From Geodermatophilus nigrescens (GTDB lineage: Bacteria > Actinomycetota > Actinomycetes > Mycobacteriales > Geodermatophilaceae): 57,447 bases of DNA. Shown piece after piece: positions 32,051 through 40,501 of the stretch. Every line of letters begins with the position of its first letter. Position 1 is the stretch's first letter. Position numbers and translations under genes: made by a program. The notes under the pieces were generated by a model. The model saw only the letters and a list, made by a program, of their open reading frames with translations. It had not been told where the DNA came from and did not search any database. The stretch spans positions 1 through 57,447 of the forward strand of contig NZ_FQVX01000007.1 in NCBI RefSeq assembly GCF_900129495.1. The letters run 5' to 3'.

Positions 32051-33175
32051 ATGACCGCGCCAGCCCTCCTCACCGCGCCCGACACCGCCGCCGCGCCCGC
32101 CGTCCCCGCCCCGTCCCGCCTGTGGACGCCGAAGCGCGTCCTGGTCACCCGCTCGGCCGCCGAGCGCCCGCACGGGCAGCGCGTGCTGTCCCGGCTCGAG
32201 GCCGCCGGCGTCGACGCGATCGAGCTGCTCCCCGGCGACCGGCTCCCGTCGCTGCGCGGCGACGACGACCGCGCCGCGTTCATGGCCGCCAAGGACACGA
32301 TGGCCCTCGTCGTCCCGCCGCCGTCCAAGCGCAAGCTGCAGCCGATCCCGCCGTCGGCGGACTTCCGCCTCGACCTGGCCGAGGGCTGCCCCGCGCACTG
32401 CCAGTACTGCTACCTCGCCGGCTCCCTGTCCGGTCCGCCGATCACCCGCGTGTGGGCCGACCTCGACGAGGTGCTCGAGGGCCTCGACGACCACGTCGGC
32501 CGGGGGACCGTCACCTCCGGCACGCTCGAGCGCGGCGGCGAGGGCACGACGTTCGAGGCGTCCTGCTACACCGACCCGCTGGCCATCGAGCACCTCACCG
32601 GCGGCCTGTCCCGCATGGTCGAGCACTTCGGCACGCACGCGTGGCCCGGCCCCGTGCAGCTGCGCGCCACGACCAAGTTCGACGACGTCGCGGGCCTGCT
32701 CGTCCTCCCCCACGGCGGCCGCACCCGGCTGCGCTTCTCGGTGAACGCCACGGCCGTCGACCGGCGCTTCGAGGGCGCGACGGCGAAGGTGCCCGCCCGG
32801 CTCGGCGCGCTCGCGGCGGTGGCCGCGGCCGGCTACCCGGTCGGCGTCACCATCGCGCCGATCATGCCGGTGGACGGCTGGCGCGAGCAGTACGCCGAGC
32901 TCCTCGACGGCATCGCCGCCGCCGTCCCGGCCGGCCACGACCTCACCGTCGAGTGCATCACCCACCGGTTCACGCCGGGCAGCAAGGAGACGCTGCTCGA
33001 CTGGTACCCGCGCACCAAGCTCGACATGGACGAGTCCCGCCGCACCACCAAGCGGGGCAGGTTCGGCTCGGTCAAGCACGTCTACCCCAGGGAGACGATG
33101 GCCGAGCTGCGCGGCTGGTTCGAGCGCGAGGTCGCCGAGCGGCTGCCCGGCGCCCGCCTCCTCTACTGGACCTGA
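32051..33175 (+). CDS. Spore-photoproduct-lyase-like (SPL family) radical SAM protein
   Basis: A 374-residue protein. Radical SAM cluster Cys113-x3-Cys117-x2-Cys120 in LAEGCPAHCQYCYLAG, the spacing of SPL-type enzymes. The N-terminal arm (WTPKRVLVTRSAAERPHGQRV) and the later VTIAPIMPVDGW and ECITHRFTPGSKE segments match SPL family members. Spore photoproduct lyase reverses the thymine dimer 5-thyminyl-5,6-dihydrothymine. In non-sporulating actinobacteria the substrate of the family is not established. ATG 32051 and GTG 32048 are both possible. Confidence 0.85.
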   Translation: MTAPALLTAPDTAAAPAVPAPSRLWTPKRVLVTRSAAERPHGQRVLSRLEAAGVDAIELLPGDRLPSLRGDDDRAAFMAAKDTMALVVPPPSKRKLQPIPPSADFRLDLAEGCPAHCQYCYLAGSLSGPPITRVWADLDEVLEGLDDHVGRGTVTSGTLERGGEGTTFEASCYTDPLAIEHLTGGLSRMVEHFGTHAWPGPVQLRATTKFDDVAGLLVLPHGGRTRLRFSVNATAVDRRFEGATAKVPARLGALAAVAAAGYPVGVTIAPIMPVDGWREQYAELLDGIAAAVPAGHDLTVECITHRFTPGSKETLLDWYPRTKLDMDESRRTTKRGRFGSVKHVYPRETMAELRGWFEREVAERLPGARLLYWT

Positions 33176-33183
33176 GCGCTCCG

Positions 33184-33189
33184 TAGCCT
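33184..33189 (+). promoter_or_regulatory. -10 hexamer of the yaaA-like gene (leaderless)
   Basis: TAGCCT ends 8 nt before GTG 33198, between two genes only 22 bp apart. The second gene therefore has its own promoter. Confidence 0.55.
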
Positions 33190-33197
33190 GGCCCCTC

Positions 33198-33944
33198 GTG
33201 CTCGTGCTCCTGCCCCCGTCGGAGACCAAGTCGCCCGACGGCGACGGCGCCCCGCTGGACCTGGCCGCGCTGTCCACGCCGGAGCTGACGCCGGTCCGCG
33301 AGCGGCTGGTCGGCGCGGTCGTCCGGCTGGCCGCCGACCCGCCCGCCGCCCGCGCCGCGCTCGGCCTCTCCCCTGCCCAGGACGTCGAGGTCGCGCGCAA
33401 CGCGGCGCTGTGCACCAGCCCGACGAAGCCCGCGATCGAGCGCTACACCGGCGTCCTCTACGACGCCCTCGGCATCCGCACGCTCACCCGCGCGCAGCGG
33501 GCCCGCGCCGACCGGCGGCTGGCGGTCGGCTCGGCGCTGCTCGGGCTCGTCCGGGCCGGCGACGCCATCCCCGCGTACCGGCTGTCGGCGGGCTCCGCGC
33601 TGCCCGGGCTGCCCACCCTGCGCGCGCTGTGGCGGCCGGTGCTCGGCCCGGTGCTGGCGGCGAGCGGCGAGCTCGTCGTCGACCTGCGCAGCGGCGCCTA
33701 CCAGGCGCTGGCCCCGGTGCCCGGCGCGGTGACCGTCGACGTCCTCAGCGAGCGGCCCGACGGCAGTCGCACCGTGGTCAGCCACGCGAACAAGGCGCAC
33801 AAGGGCCGGGTGGCGCGGCTGCTGGCCACCACCACCGCCGAGCCGGACTCCGCCGTCCGGCTGCGGGCGCTGCTGCGCCGGGCCGGGTTGCACGTGGAAC
33901 ACGACGGCGGGACGGCGCTGACGCTGGTGCTGCCGCCCGCCTGA
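33198..33944 (+). CDS. yaaA: YaaA-family peroxide stress protein
   Basis: A 248-residue DUF328/YaaA protein: starts LVLLPPSETKSP, contains RYTGVLYDALG, YRLSAGSALPG, and the Lys-rich SHANKAHKGRVARLL. E. coli YaaA lowers intracellular free iron during peroxide stress and has a DNA-binding-like fold. It follows the SPL-like gene, so the pair suggests a damage-response setting. Confidence 0.88.
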   Translation: MLVLLPPSETKSPDGDGAPLDLAALSTPELTPVRERLVGAVVRLAADPPAARAALGLSPAQDVEVARNAALCTSPTKPAIERYTGVLYDALGIRTLTRAQRARADRRLAVGSALLGLVRAGDAIPAYRLSAGSALPGLPTLRALWRPVLGPVLAASGELVVDLRSGAYQALAPVPGAVTVDVLSERPDGSRTVVSHANKAHKGRVARLLATTTAEPDSAVRLRALLRRAGLHVEHDGGTALTLVLPPA

Positions 33945-34096
33945 ACGCGCGTCGCCACGCCGGGTGAGACGTGACGCACCCCGCGTGAGCCCTGTTGCCC
34001 ACAACGGGCGGCGCTTACGATGTACGCGCGCCCGGACCGAGACACGGCCGGAGGCGCGGTGGTACGAGTCGGCCCCGAGCCGGACGGAGAGGTTCG

Positions 34097-36709
34097 GTGG
34101 ACGACACGACCCGGCCCCACGGCACGGGGCCGGTCGCGAGCACGCGCGCCGCGGCCGAGGTCCTGCAGGCCGACCGCTCCCGCACGCGCGCGGCGCGCCG
34201 GCTCCGCCTGCGGGACGCCAGCGCCGCCCTCGACCGGCTGGCCGAGCTCGCCGCCCGGCTGCTCGGCGCCCCCATCGCGCAGATCTCCCTGCTCGACGAC
34301 GTCGAGGTCGTCGTCGCCGGCGCCGGGCTGCCCCCGGGCACGGTCGGCCGCGAGGCACCGCTGGACGCCACCGCGTGCGCGGTCCCGGCCGCTGAGGGCA
34401 TGCCCGTCGTCGTCCCCGACGTGCACGCCGAGCCCCGCGCCACCGACCTCCCGCAGGTGCGGGCGGGCATCGTCGGCTCCTACCTCGGGGCGCCGATGGT
34501 CGACTCCGACGGCTTCGTCGTCGGCGTCGTCTGCGTGGCCGCCCCGACGCCGCGGCCGTGGTCGGACACCGACGTCGCCACCCTGCGCCAGCTCGCCGCC
34601 GCCGCCATCACCGAGCTCGAGCTGGCCGCGCTGCGCACCGCCTACGAGGGCGACCGGCTGCGCTACGGCCTGGCGATCGACGCCGCCGGCATCGGCACCT
34701 TCGACTGGGACCTGCGCACCGGCGAGCTCACCTGGGACGACCGGCTCATCGAGATGTTCGGCTACGACGCGGAGTCCTTCGGCGGCACCATCGAGGCCTT
34801 CAACGACCGCGTGCACCCCGACGACCTGCCGCGCGTCACCGACGCCCTGCAGGCCAGCATCGCCGCGCTCGGCGACTACGAGGCCGAGTACCGCGTCGTG
34901 TGGCCCGACGGCGAGACGCGCTGGGTGCAGGCCCGCGGGCGCACGCTGCGCGACGGCGACGGCGGCGCCGCCCGGGTGCTCGGCGCCGCCTACGACACCA
35001 CCGCCGAGCGCGCCGCCGGCCTGCGGGTCACCCGCGTGCTCGAGGCCATGCCGGCCGGCTTCTACTCCCTCGACCGCGAGTGGCGCTTCACCCACGTGAA
35101 CGCCGAGGCCGAGCGCCTGCTGGGCCGCGGCCGCGACGACCTCCTCGGCCAGGAGCTGTGGACGGCGTTCCCGGCGGCCATGGACGGCGCCTTCGAGACG
35201 CACTACCGGGAGGCGGTGCGCACCGGGAAGCCGGTGCAGTTCGACGCGCACTACCCCGCGCCGCTGCACGGCTGGTACGAGGTCCGCGCGTGGCCCAGCC
35301 CCGAGGGCCTGTCGGTGTACTTCCTCGAGGTCACCGAGCGCCGCCGCGTGCAGGACCGCGCCGAGCGGGGCGCGCAGCGGCTGGCGCTGCTCGCCCAGGT
35401 CAGCGCCGAGCTCGCCGGTGCGCTGGACGCCCAGACCGCCACCGCGCACCTGCCGCGGCTGGTCGTGCCCGCGCTGGCCGACTGGTGCATCGTCACCGTC
35501 GTCGACCCCGACGGCCGCCCCCGCGACGTCGGCCACTGGCACGCCGACCCGGCGGCCCGCCCGCTGGTCGACCGGTACGCAGGCGCCCGGATCGACGCCA
35601 TGCCGGTCACCGCGCCGCTCATGCGGGCCCTGCTCACCGGCGAGGCCGTCATGGAGCGCACCCGCGCGGTCGTCGACCTGCTGCCCGAGGGCGAGGCCCG
35701 CGACCTGCTCACCGCGCTCGCGCCGGAGTCCGCCGTCGCGCTCCCCCTGCGCGGCCGCGACCGGACCCTCGGCGTCATGACCCTCTACTTCCGCCGGGGC
35801 TGGGCCCCGCGGGAGGAGGACCTCGCCACCGCCCAGGACGTCGCCGACCGGGCCGGCCTGGCGCTGGACAACGCCCGGCTCTACGGGCAGCAGCAGGCGC
35901 TTGCCGAGGGGCTGCAGCGCAGCCTGCTCACGGAGCCGCCGGAGCCCGACCACGCCGAGATCGCCGTCCGCTACCTGCCGGCGGCCGAGGCGGCGCGGGT
36001 CGGCGGCGACTGGTACGACGCGTTCCTGCAGCCCGGCGGCGCCACGATGCTGGTCATCGGCGACGTGGTCGGCCACGACACCGAGGCCGCCGCGGCGATG
36101 GGCCAGCTGCGCGGCCTGCTGCGCGGCATCGCCACCTACAGCGACGCCGGCCCCGGCGAGGTGCTGCGCGGCCTGGACGCCTCCATGGCGCTGCTGCAGA
36201 CCCACGTGATGGCGACCGCCACCGTCGCCCGCTTCGAGCAGACCGCCGACGAGCTCGAGCGCGGCGTCACCCGGATGCGGTGGGCCAACGCCGGGCACCT
36301 GCCGCCGCTGGTCATCAACCCCGACGGCAGCGTGGCCGAGCTGGCCTCCTGGCGCGGCGACCTGCTGCTCGGCGTCGACCCCGAGGCACGCCGGGAGGAG
36401 TCGGTGGTCACGCTCGACCGCGGCGCCACCGTGCTGCTGTTCACCGACGGGCTCATCGAGCGGCGCGACGCCGACCTCGACGCCGGCATGGCCCGGCTGC
36501 GCGAGGCGCTGCGCGAGCTCGCCGGCCGGCCGCTGGACGAGGTGCTCGACGAGGTGCTCGACCGGCTGGTGGACGGCCGCCCGGAGGACGACGTCGCGCT
36601 GGTCGCCGTCCGGCTGCACCGCCAGGACCGGCCGCGGCCGCTGGACGCCGGCCCCAACCGGGTGCCCGACGTCGTCCCCGACGACCCCGCGAGCCCGACG
36701 CTCCGCTGA
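34097..36709 (+). CDS. GAF-PAS-PAS-GAF-SpoIIE serine phosphatase
   Basis: An 870-residue sensor phosphatase. GAF (~30-165; IAQISLLDDVEVVVAGAG), PAS (~188-300; GIGTFDWDLRTGELTWDD), PAS (~312-415; GFYSLDREWRFTHVNAEAE), second GAF (~428-595), PP2C/SpoIIE (~610-835). Metal-binding Asp motifs are intact: GGDWYDAF, IGDVVGHDTEA, FTDGLIERR, EDDVALVAV. Such proteins dephosphorylate anti-anti-sigma factors in partner-switching pathways. GTG 34097 follows GGAGAGG. The frame opens at 33995 but the first 34 codons are Arg/Gly-rich and non-conserved. Confidence 0.9.
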   Translation: MDDTTRPHGTGPVASTRAAAEVLQADRSRTRAARRLRLRDASAALDRLAELAARLLGAPIAQISLLDDVEVVVAGAGLPPGTVGREAPLDATACAVPAAEGMPVVVPDVHAEPRATDLPQVRAGIVGSYLGAPMVDSDGFVVGVVCVAAPTPRPWSDTDVATLRQLAAAAITELELAALRTAYEGDRLRYGLAIDAAGIGTFDWDLRTGELTWDDRLIEMFGYDAESFGGTIEAFNDRVHPDDLPRVTDALQASIAALGDYEAEYRVVWPDGETRWVQARGRTLRDGDGGAARVLGAAYDTTAERAAGLRVTRVLEAMPAGFYSLDREWRFTHVNAEAERLLGRGRDDLLGQELWTAFPAAMDGAFETHYREAVRTGKPVQFDAHYPAPLHGWYEVRAWPSPEGLSVYFLEVTERRRVQDRAERGAQRLALLAQVSAELAGALDAQTATAHLPRLVVPALADWCIVTVVDPDGRPRDVGHWHADPAARPLVDRYAGARIDAMPVTAPLMRALLTGEAVMERTRAVVDLLPEGEARDLLTALAPESAVALPLRGRDRTLGVMTLYFRRGWAPREEDLATAQDVADRAGLALDNARLYGQQQALAEGLQRSLLTEPPEPDHAEIAVRYLPAAEAARVGGDWYDAFLQPGGATMLVIGDVVGHDTEAAAAMGQLRGLLRGIATYSDAGPGEVLRGLDASMALLQTHVMATATVARFEQTADELERGVTRMRWANAGHLPPLVINPDGSVAELASWRGDLLLGVDPEARREESVVTLDRGATVLLFTDGLIERRDADLDAGMARLREALRELAGRPLDEVLDEVLDRLVDGRPEDDVALVAVRLHRQDRPRPLDAGPNRVPDVVPDDPASPTLR

Positions 36710-36792
36710 CCGGTCAGGAATCGAGAAGCCCCCGGGGCCGGCCGGGCCCCAGGATCGTCGCCAGGACACCGGACGACGAGAGGGAGCGGGAC

Positions 36793-37239
36793 GTGACCGG
36801 CAGCGACGTCGAGGAGAGCACCGGCTTCAGCGCCGAGGAGCGCGCGGCCATGAGGGAGCGCGCGGCCGAGCTGCGCGCCGGGGGGCGGAAGGGCGCGAAG
36901 AAGGCCGACGGGCTGACGGCGGTCCTCGACCGGATCGCGGAGATGGCGCCGGAGGACCGGGCGCTCGCCGAGCGGGTGCACGTCGTCGTCACCACGCACG
37001 CCCCGCACCTGGCGCCGAAGACCTGGTACGGGATGCCCGCCTACACGAACGCCGAGGGGAAGGTCGTCGTCTTCTTCCAGGACGCCGGCAAGTTCGGCAC
37101 CCGGTACTCGACCCTCGGCTTCAACGACGCCGCGACCCTGGACGACGGCGACCTGTGGCCGGTGTCGTTCGCGCTGCGCGCGTGGGGCCCGGCGGTGGAG
37201 GAGCGGGTGGTCGGGCTGGTGCGGACCGCCACGGCCTGA
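36793..37239 (+). CDS. DUF1801 (YdhG-like) protein
   Basis: A 148-residue protein. The N-terminal half has an Arg/Lys-rich helix (ERAAMRERAAELRAGGRKGAKKADG). The C-terminal half carries the DUF1801 core: VVTTHAPHLAPKTWYGMPAYTNAEGKVVVFFQDAGKFGTRYSTLGF. Relatives are called YdhG or iron chaperone-like, but the function is not firmly known. GTG 36793 follows GGGAGCGGG. It is convergent with the DEAD-box gene, 12 bp apart. Confidence 0.85.
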   Translation: MTGSDVEESTGFSAEERAAMRERAAELRAGGRKGAKKADGLTAVLDRIAEMAPEDRALAERVHVVVTTHAPHLAPKTWYGMPAYTNAEGKVVVFFQDAGKFGTRYSTLGFNDAATLDDGDLWPVSFALRAWGPAVEERVVGLVRTATA

Positions 37240-37251
37240 CCGCCCGCCTCC

Positions 37252-38967
37252 TCAGTCGCGGCCCTTGTCGCGGCGCACGGTCACCTTCTTGCCCTTGACC
37301 GAGCTCGCCTTGAGGGCGGCGATGACCTCCTCGGCCGCGGCGGCGGGCACCTCGACCAGGCTGAACCGCTCGGCGATCTCGATCGCGCCGACGTCGCGGC
37401 CGCGCAGGCCGGTCTCCCCGGCGATCGCGCCGACGAGGTCGCCGGGCCGCACGCCGGCGCTGCGGCCGGCGCCGATGAACAACCGGACGCTGTCGCCGGA
37501 GCCGCCCGACCGGGACCGGAGCGCGCGGCCCTGACCGCGGTCGCCGTCGCGCTGCGGGCGCTCCGGCCGGAGGGTGACCTCGGGGATCTCCTCGTCGTCG
37601 TCCGGGCCGGTGGTGGCCTCGTGGGCGAGCTTGACCGCCGCGAGCGCCACCTCCATGACGTCGAACTCGTCGGTGAGCGTCTCGACGACGGCGCGGAAGC
37701 GCTCGAGGTCGTCGCCGAGCAGGCTCTCGCGCAGCGCGGCGCGGGTGAGCTCGAGCCGGCGGGCGCGCAGATCGGCGACGGTGGGGACCCGCTCGACCTT
37801 GATCGGGGCGCCGGTGACCCGCTCGATGGTCTTGAGCATCCGGTGCGCCCGCGGCTCGACCAGCGTGATGGCCACGCCCTCACGCCCGGCCCGGCCCACG
37901 CGGCCGATGCGGTGCACGTAGGTCTCCGCCGCGGCCGGGACGTCGTAGTTGACGACGTGGGTGAGCTGCTCGACGTCGAGGCCGCGGGCGGCGACGTCGG
38001 TGGCGACCAGGAGCTCGGCGGTGCCGCCTCGCAGCCGGCCCATGACGCGGTCACGCTGCTCCTGGCTCATGCCACCGTGCAGCGCCTCGGCCCGGTAGCC
38101 GCGGCCGTTGAGCGTCTCGGTGAGGTCGTCGACCTCGTCGCGGGTGCGGCAGAAGACGATGGCCGCCGTCGGGCTCTCGACGTCGAGCACGCGCCCCAGC
38201 GCCGCCGGCTTGGCCGCGCGGGAGACGACGAAGGCGGTCTGGCGCACCCGCGGCGCCTCGCCCTCGGTGGGCACCTCGCGGGCCACCTGGATGCGCAGCG
38301 GGTCGCGCAGGTGGCGGCGTGCCATCGCGTCCAGGCGGCGGGGCATGGTGGCGCTGAACAGCACCGTCTGCCGCTCCTCGGGCACCTCGTCGAGCAGCGC
38401 CTCGAGGTCCTCGGCGAAGCCCATGTCGAGCATCTCGTCGGCCTCGTCGAGCACCACGGTGGCGACCCCGCCCAGGTGCAGGCTGCCGCGCTGCAGCAGG
38501 TCCAGCGCCCGGCCGGGGGTGGCGACGACGACGTCGACGCCGGCCTCCAGCGCGCGCAGCTGGCGCGGGATCGGCTGGCCGCCGTAGACGGGCACCACGC
38601 GGGCGCCGAGGTCTCGGCCGTAGCGGTGCAGCGCCTCCGACACCTGGATGGCGAGCTCGCGGGTGGGCACGAGGACCAGGGCCAGCGGGTCGCCGCCGGG
38701 GCGCTCGTCGGGCAGCCGCTGCAGCACCGGGAGCGCGTAGGCGGCGGTCTTGCCGGTGCCGGTGGCCGCCTGGCCGAGGAGGTCGCGGCCGGCGGCCATC
38801 GGCGGCACCGCCTCCCGCTGGATCGGCGTGGGCTCCTCGTAGCCCAGCCGCGTCAGCGCCGCCAGCAGCTCCTCGCGCAGCCCGAGGTCGGCGAAGGTCA
38901 CCGCCTGCTCGTCGTGCTCGGTCGCCTGGCCGCTCGTCTCGCCGTCCACCCGTCCAGTGTCGGCCAT
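37252..38967 (-). CDS. DEAD-box ATP-dependent RNA helicase with DbpA-type RNA-binding domain
   Basis: A 571-residue helicase. Q-motif Phe25 and Gln50 (EEPTPIQ), Walker A ATGTGKT (68-74), PTRELA, GG, TPGR, DEAD (174-177), SAT (205-207), HRIGRVGRAGREG. The C-terminal ~80 residues form a DbpA/CsdA RRM-like domain (VRLFIGAGRSAGVRPGDLVGAIAGETGLRGRDVGAIEI) and end Lys-rich (KGKKVTVRRDKGRD). It acts in ribosome assembly or cold-stress RNA remodelling. ATG 38967 is chosen; the frame runs to 39462 but lies over the divergent amidase gene. Confidence 0.92.
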   Translation of the reverse strand: MADTGRVDGETSGQATEHDEQAVTFADLGLREELLAALTRLGYEEPTPIQREAVPPMAAGRDLLGQAATGTGKTAAYALPVLQRLPDERPGGDPLALVLVPTRELAIQVSEALHRYGRDLGARVVPVYGGQPIPRQLRALEAGVDVVVATPGRALDLLQRGSLHLGGVATVVLDEADEMLDMGFAEDLEALLDEVPEERQTVLFSATMPRRLDAMARRHLRDPLRIQVAREVPTEGEAPRVRQTAFVVSRAAKPAALGRVLDVESPTAAIVFCRTRDEVDDLTETLNGRGYRAEALHGGMSQEQRDRVMGRLRGGTAELLVATDVAARGLDVEQLTHVVNYDVPAAAETYVHRIGRVGRAGREGVAITLVEPRAHRMLKTIERVTGAPIKVERVPTVADLRARRLELTRAALRESLLGDDLERFRAVVETLTDEFDVMEVALAAVKLAHEATTGPDDDEEIPEVTLRPERPQRDGDRGQGRALRSRSGGSGDSVRLFIGAGRSAGVRPGDLVGAIAGETGLRGRDVGAIEIAERFSLVEVPAAAAEEVIAALKASSVKGKKVTVRRDKGRD

Positions 38968-39001
38968 GTGCCCGCCCGGCCCGACGTGGCACCCTCCCCG
39001 G

Positions 39002-40441
39002 GTGACCCCCGCGACCGCCGACCCCGCCCGCGACGCAGACCTCTGCCTCCGGCCGGCCACCGAGCTGGCCGCCCTCGTGCGGAAGAGGGAGGTGTCCGCC
39101 CGCGAGCTGCTCGACGCGCACCTCGCGCGCATCGAGCGGGTCGACCCGCAGGTCAACGCGATCGTCACGCTCGACGCCGAGGGCGCGCGGGCCGCCGCGG
39201 ACGCCGCCGACGCGGCGCTCGCCGCCGGGGAGCCGGTCGGGCCGCTGCACGGGCTGCCCGTGGCCCACAAGGACACCCACGCCACCGGCGGCATGCGCAC
39301 CACGTGGGGCTCGCCGCTGCACGCCGACACCGTCCCGGCGCGCGACGAGCTCGTCGTCGAGCGGCTGCGGCTCGCCGGGGCGATCCGGGTGGGCAAGACC
39401 AACGTGCCGGAGTTCGCCGCGGGCTCGCACACGTTCAACACCCTGTTCGGCGCGACCCACAACCCCTACCGGCACGGGCTGTCGGCCGGAGGGTCCAGCG
39501 GCGGCGCCGCGGCCGCACTCGCCGCCGGGCTGGTGCCGCTGGCCGAGGGCAGCGACATGGGCGGCTCGCTGCGCAACCCGGCGGCCTTCTGCAACGTCGT
39601 CGGCCTGCGGCCCACCCCCGGCCGGGTGCCCACCTGGCCGGCGGCGATGGGCTTCTCGACCCTGTCGGTGCAGGGGCCGATGGGCCGCACGGTGGCTGAC
39701 GTCGCCCTGACCCTCTCGGCGATCGCCGGGCCCGACCCGCGGGTGCCGATCTCGCTGGCCGACGACCCGGCCGGCCTCGCCGCGCCGCTGCCGGAGGACC
39801 TGCGGGGCCTGCGGGTGGCCTGGGCGCCGGACCTCGGCGGCCTGGTCCCGGTCGACCCGGCGATCCCGGCCGTGCTGCGCGAGGTGCTGCCGGTGGTGGA
39901 GTCGCTCGGCGCCACCGTGGAGGAGGCATGCCCGGACCTGCGCGAGGCCGACGAGGTGTTCGGCACGCTGCGCGCCTGGCTGTTCGAGGCGACGTTCGGC
40001 GAGGCCGTGCGCCGCTCGCCGGACAAGGTGAAGGCGGCGATCCGCGGCAACGCGGCGATCGGTGCGGCGCTCACCGGCGCCGACGTCGGCCGGGCCGAGG
40101 TGGCGCACACCCGGCTGTACGAGCGCGTCGTCGGGTTCTTCGACCGCTACGACGTGCTGCTCGCCCCCACCACGCAGGTGCTGCCCTTCCCCGTCGAGCA
40201 GGAGTACCCCACGGAGGTCGCCGGGGTGCCGCAGGCCGACTACCTCGGCTGGATGCGGGCCTGCACGCTGGTGTCGGCCACCGGCTGCCCCGCGCTGTCG
40301 CTGCCCGGCGGGTTCACCGCCGACGGGCTGCCGGTGGGCCTGCAGGTCGTCGCCGCCCCGCGGGCCGACCGGCGGCTGCTCGAGGTCGCGCACGCGATCG
40401 AGCAGGCCACCGGCTTCGGCCGCCGCCACCCGGTCCTCTGA
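39002..40441 (+). CDS. Amidase signature hydrolase (second amidase)
   Basis: A 479-residue amidase. Triad: Lys90 (PVAHKDTHA), cis-Ser near 165-166 (SAGGSSGGAAAA), nucleophile Ser189 (GSDMGGSLRNPA). The Asp-Met-Gly-Gly-Ser motif and the long C-terminus with YDVLLAPTTQVLPFP are typical of amidase/aryl-amidase branches, not GatA. Substrate unknown; no AtzG-like partner. GTG 39002 is used, with a CACCCT hexamer 6 nt upstream. It is divergent from the DEAD-box gene with 34 bp between starts. Confidence 0.88.
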   Translation: MTPATADPARDADLCLRPATELAALVRKREVSARELLDAHLARIERVDPQVNAIVTLDAEGARAAADAADAALAAGEPVGPLHGLPVAHKDTHATGGMRTTWGSPLHADTVPARDELVVERLRLAGAIRVGKTNVPEFAAGSHTFNTLFGATHNPYRHGLSAGGSSGGAAAALAAGLVPLAEGSDMGGSLRNPAAFCNVVGLRPTPGRVPTWPAAMGFSTLSVQGPMGRTVADVALTLSAIAGPDPRVPISLADDPAGLAAPLPEDLRGLRVAWAPDLGGLVPVDPAIPAVLREVLPVVESLGATVEEACPDLREADEVFGTLRAWLFEATFGEAVRRSPDKVKAAIRGNAAIGAALTGADVGRAEVAHTRLYERVVGFFDRYDVLLAPTTQVLPFPVEQEYPTEVAGVPQADYLGWMRACTLVSATGCPALSLPGGFTADGLPVGLQVVAAPRADRRLLEVAHAIEQATGFGRRHPVL

Positions 40442-40443
40442 GA

Positions 40444-40487
40444 CCGTCTGCGGCTCTCTAGTTCCCCGACTAGAGAGCCGCAGACGG
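40444..40487. terminator. 19-bp CTAG-containing hairpin between the amidase and PPK2 genes
   Basis: The left arm 40444-40462 (starts CCGTCTGCGGCTCTCTAGT) pairs perfectly with 40469-40487; loop 6 nt. It lies between the convergent amidase and PPK2 genes. A related sequence, CCGTCTAGGGCTCTCT, occurs in the hairpin at 47905. Confidence 0.75.
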
Positions 40488-40501
40488 GCACATGGACGTC
40501 C

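Noticed and set aside
38967..39462. Long N-terminal extension of the DEAD-box gene on the minus strand
   Set aside because: It lies over the divergent amidase gene and is Ser/Ala/Arg-rich. The helicase Q-motif begins soon after ATG 38967.
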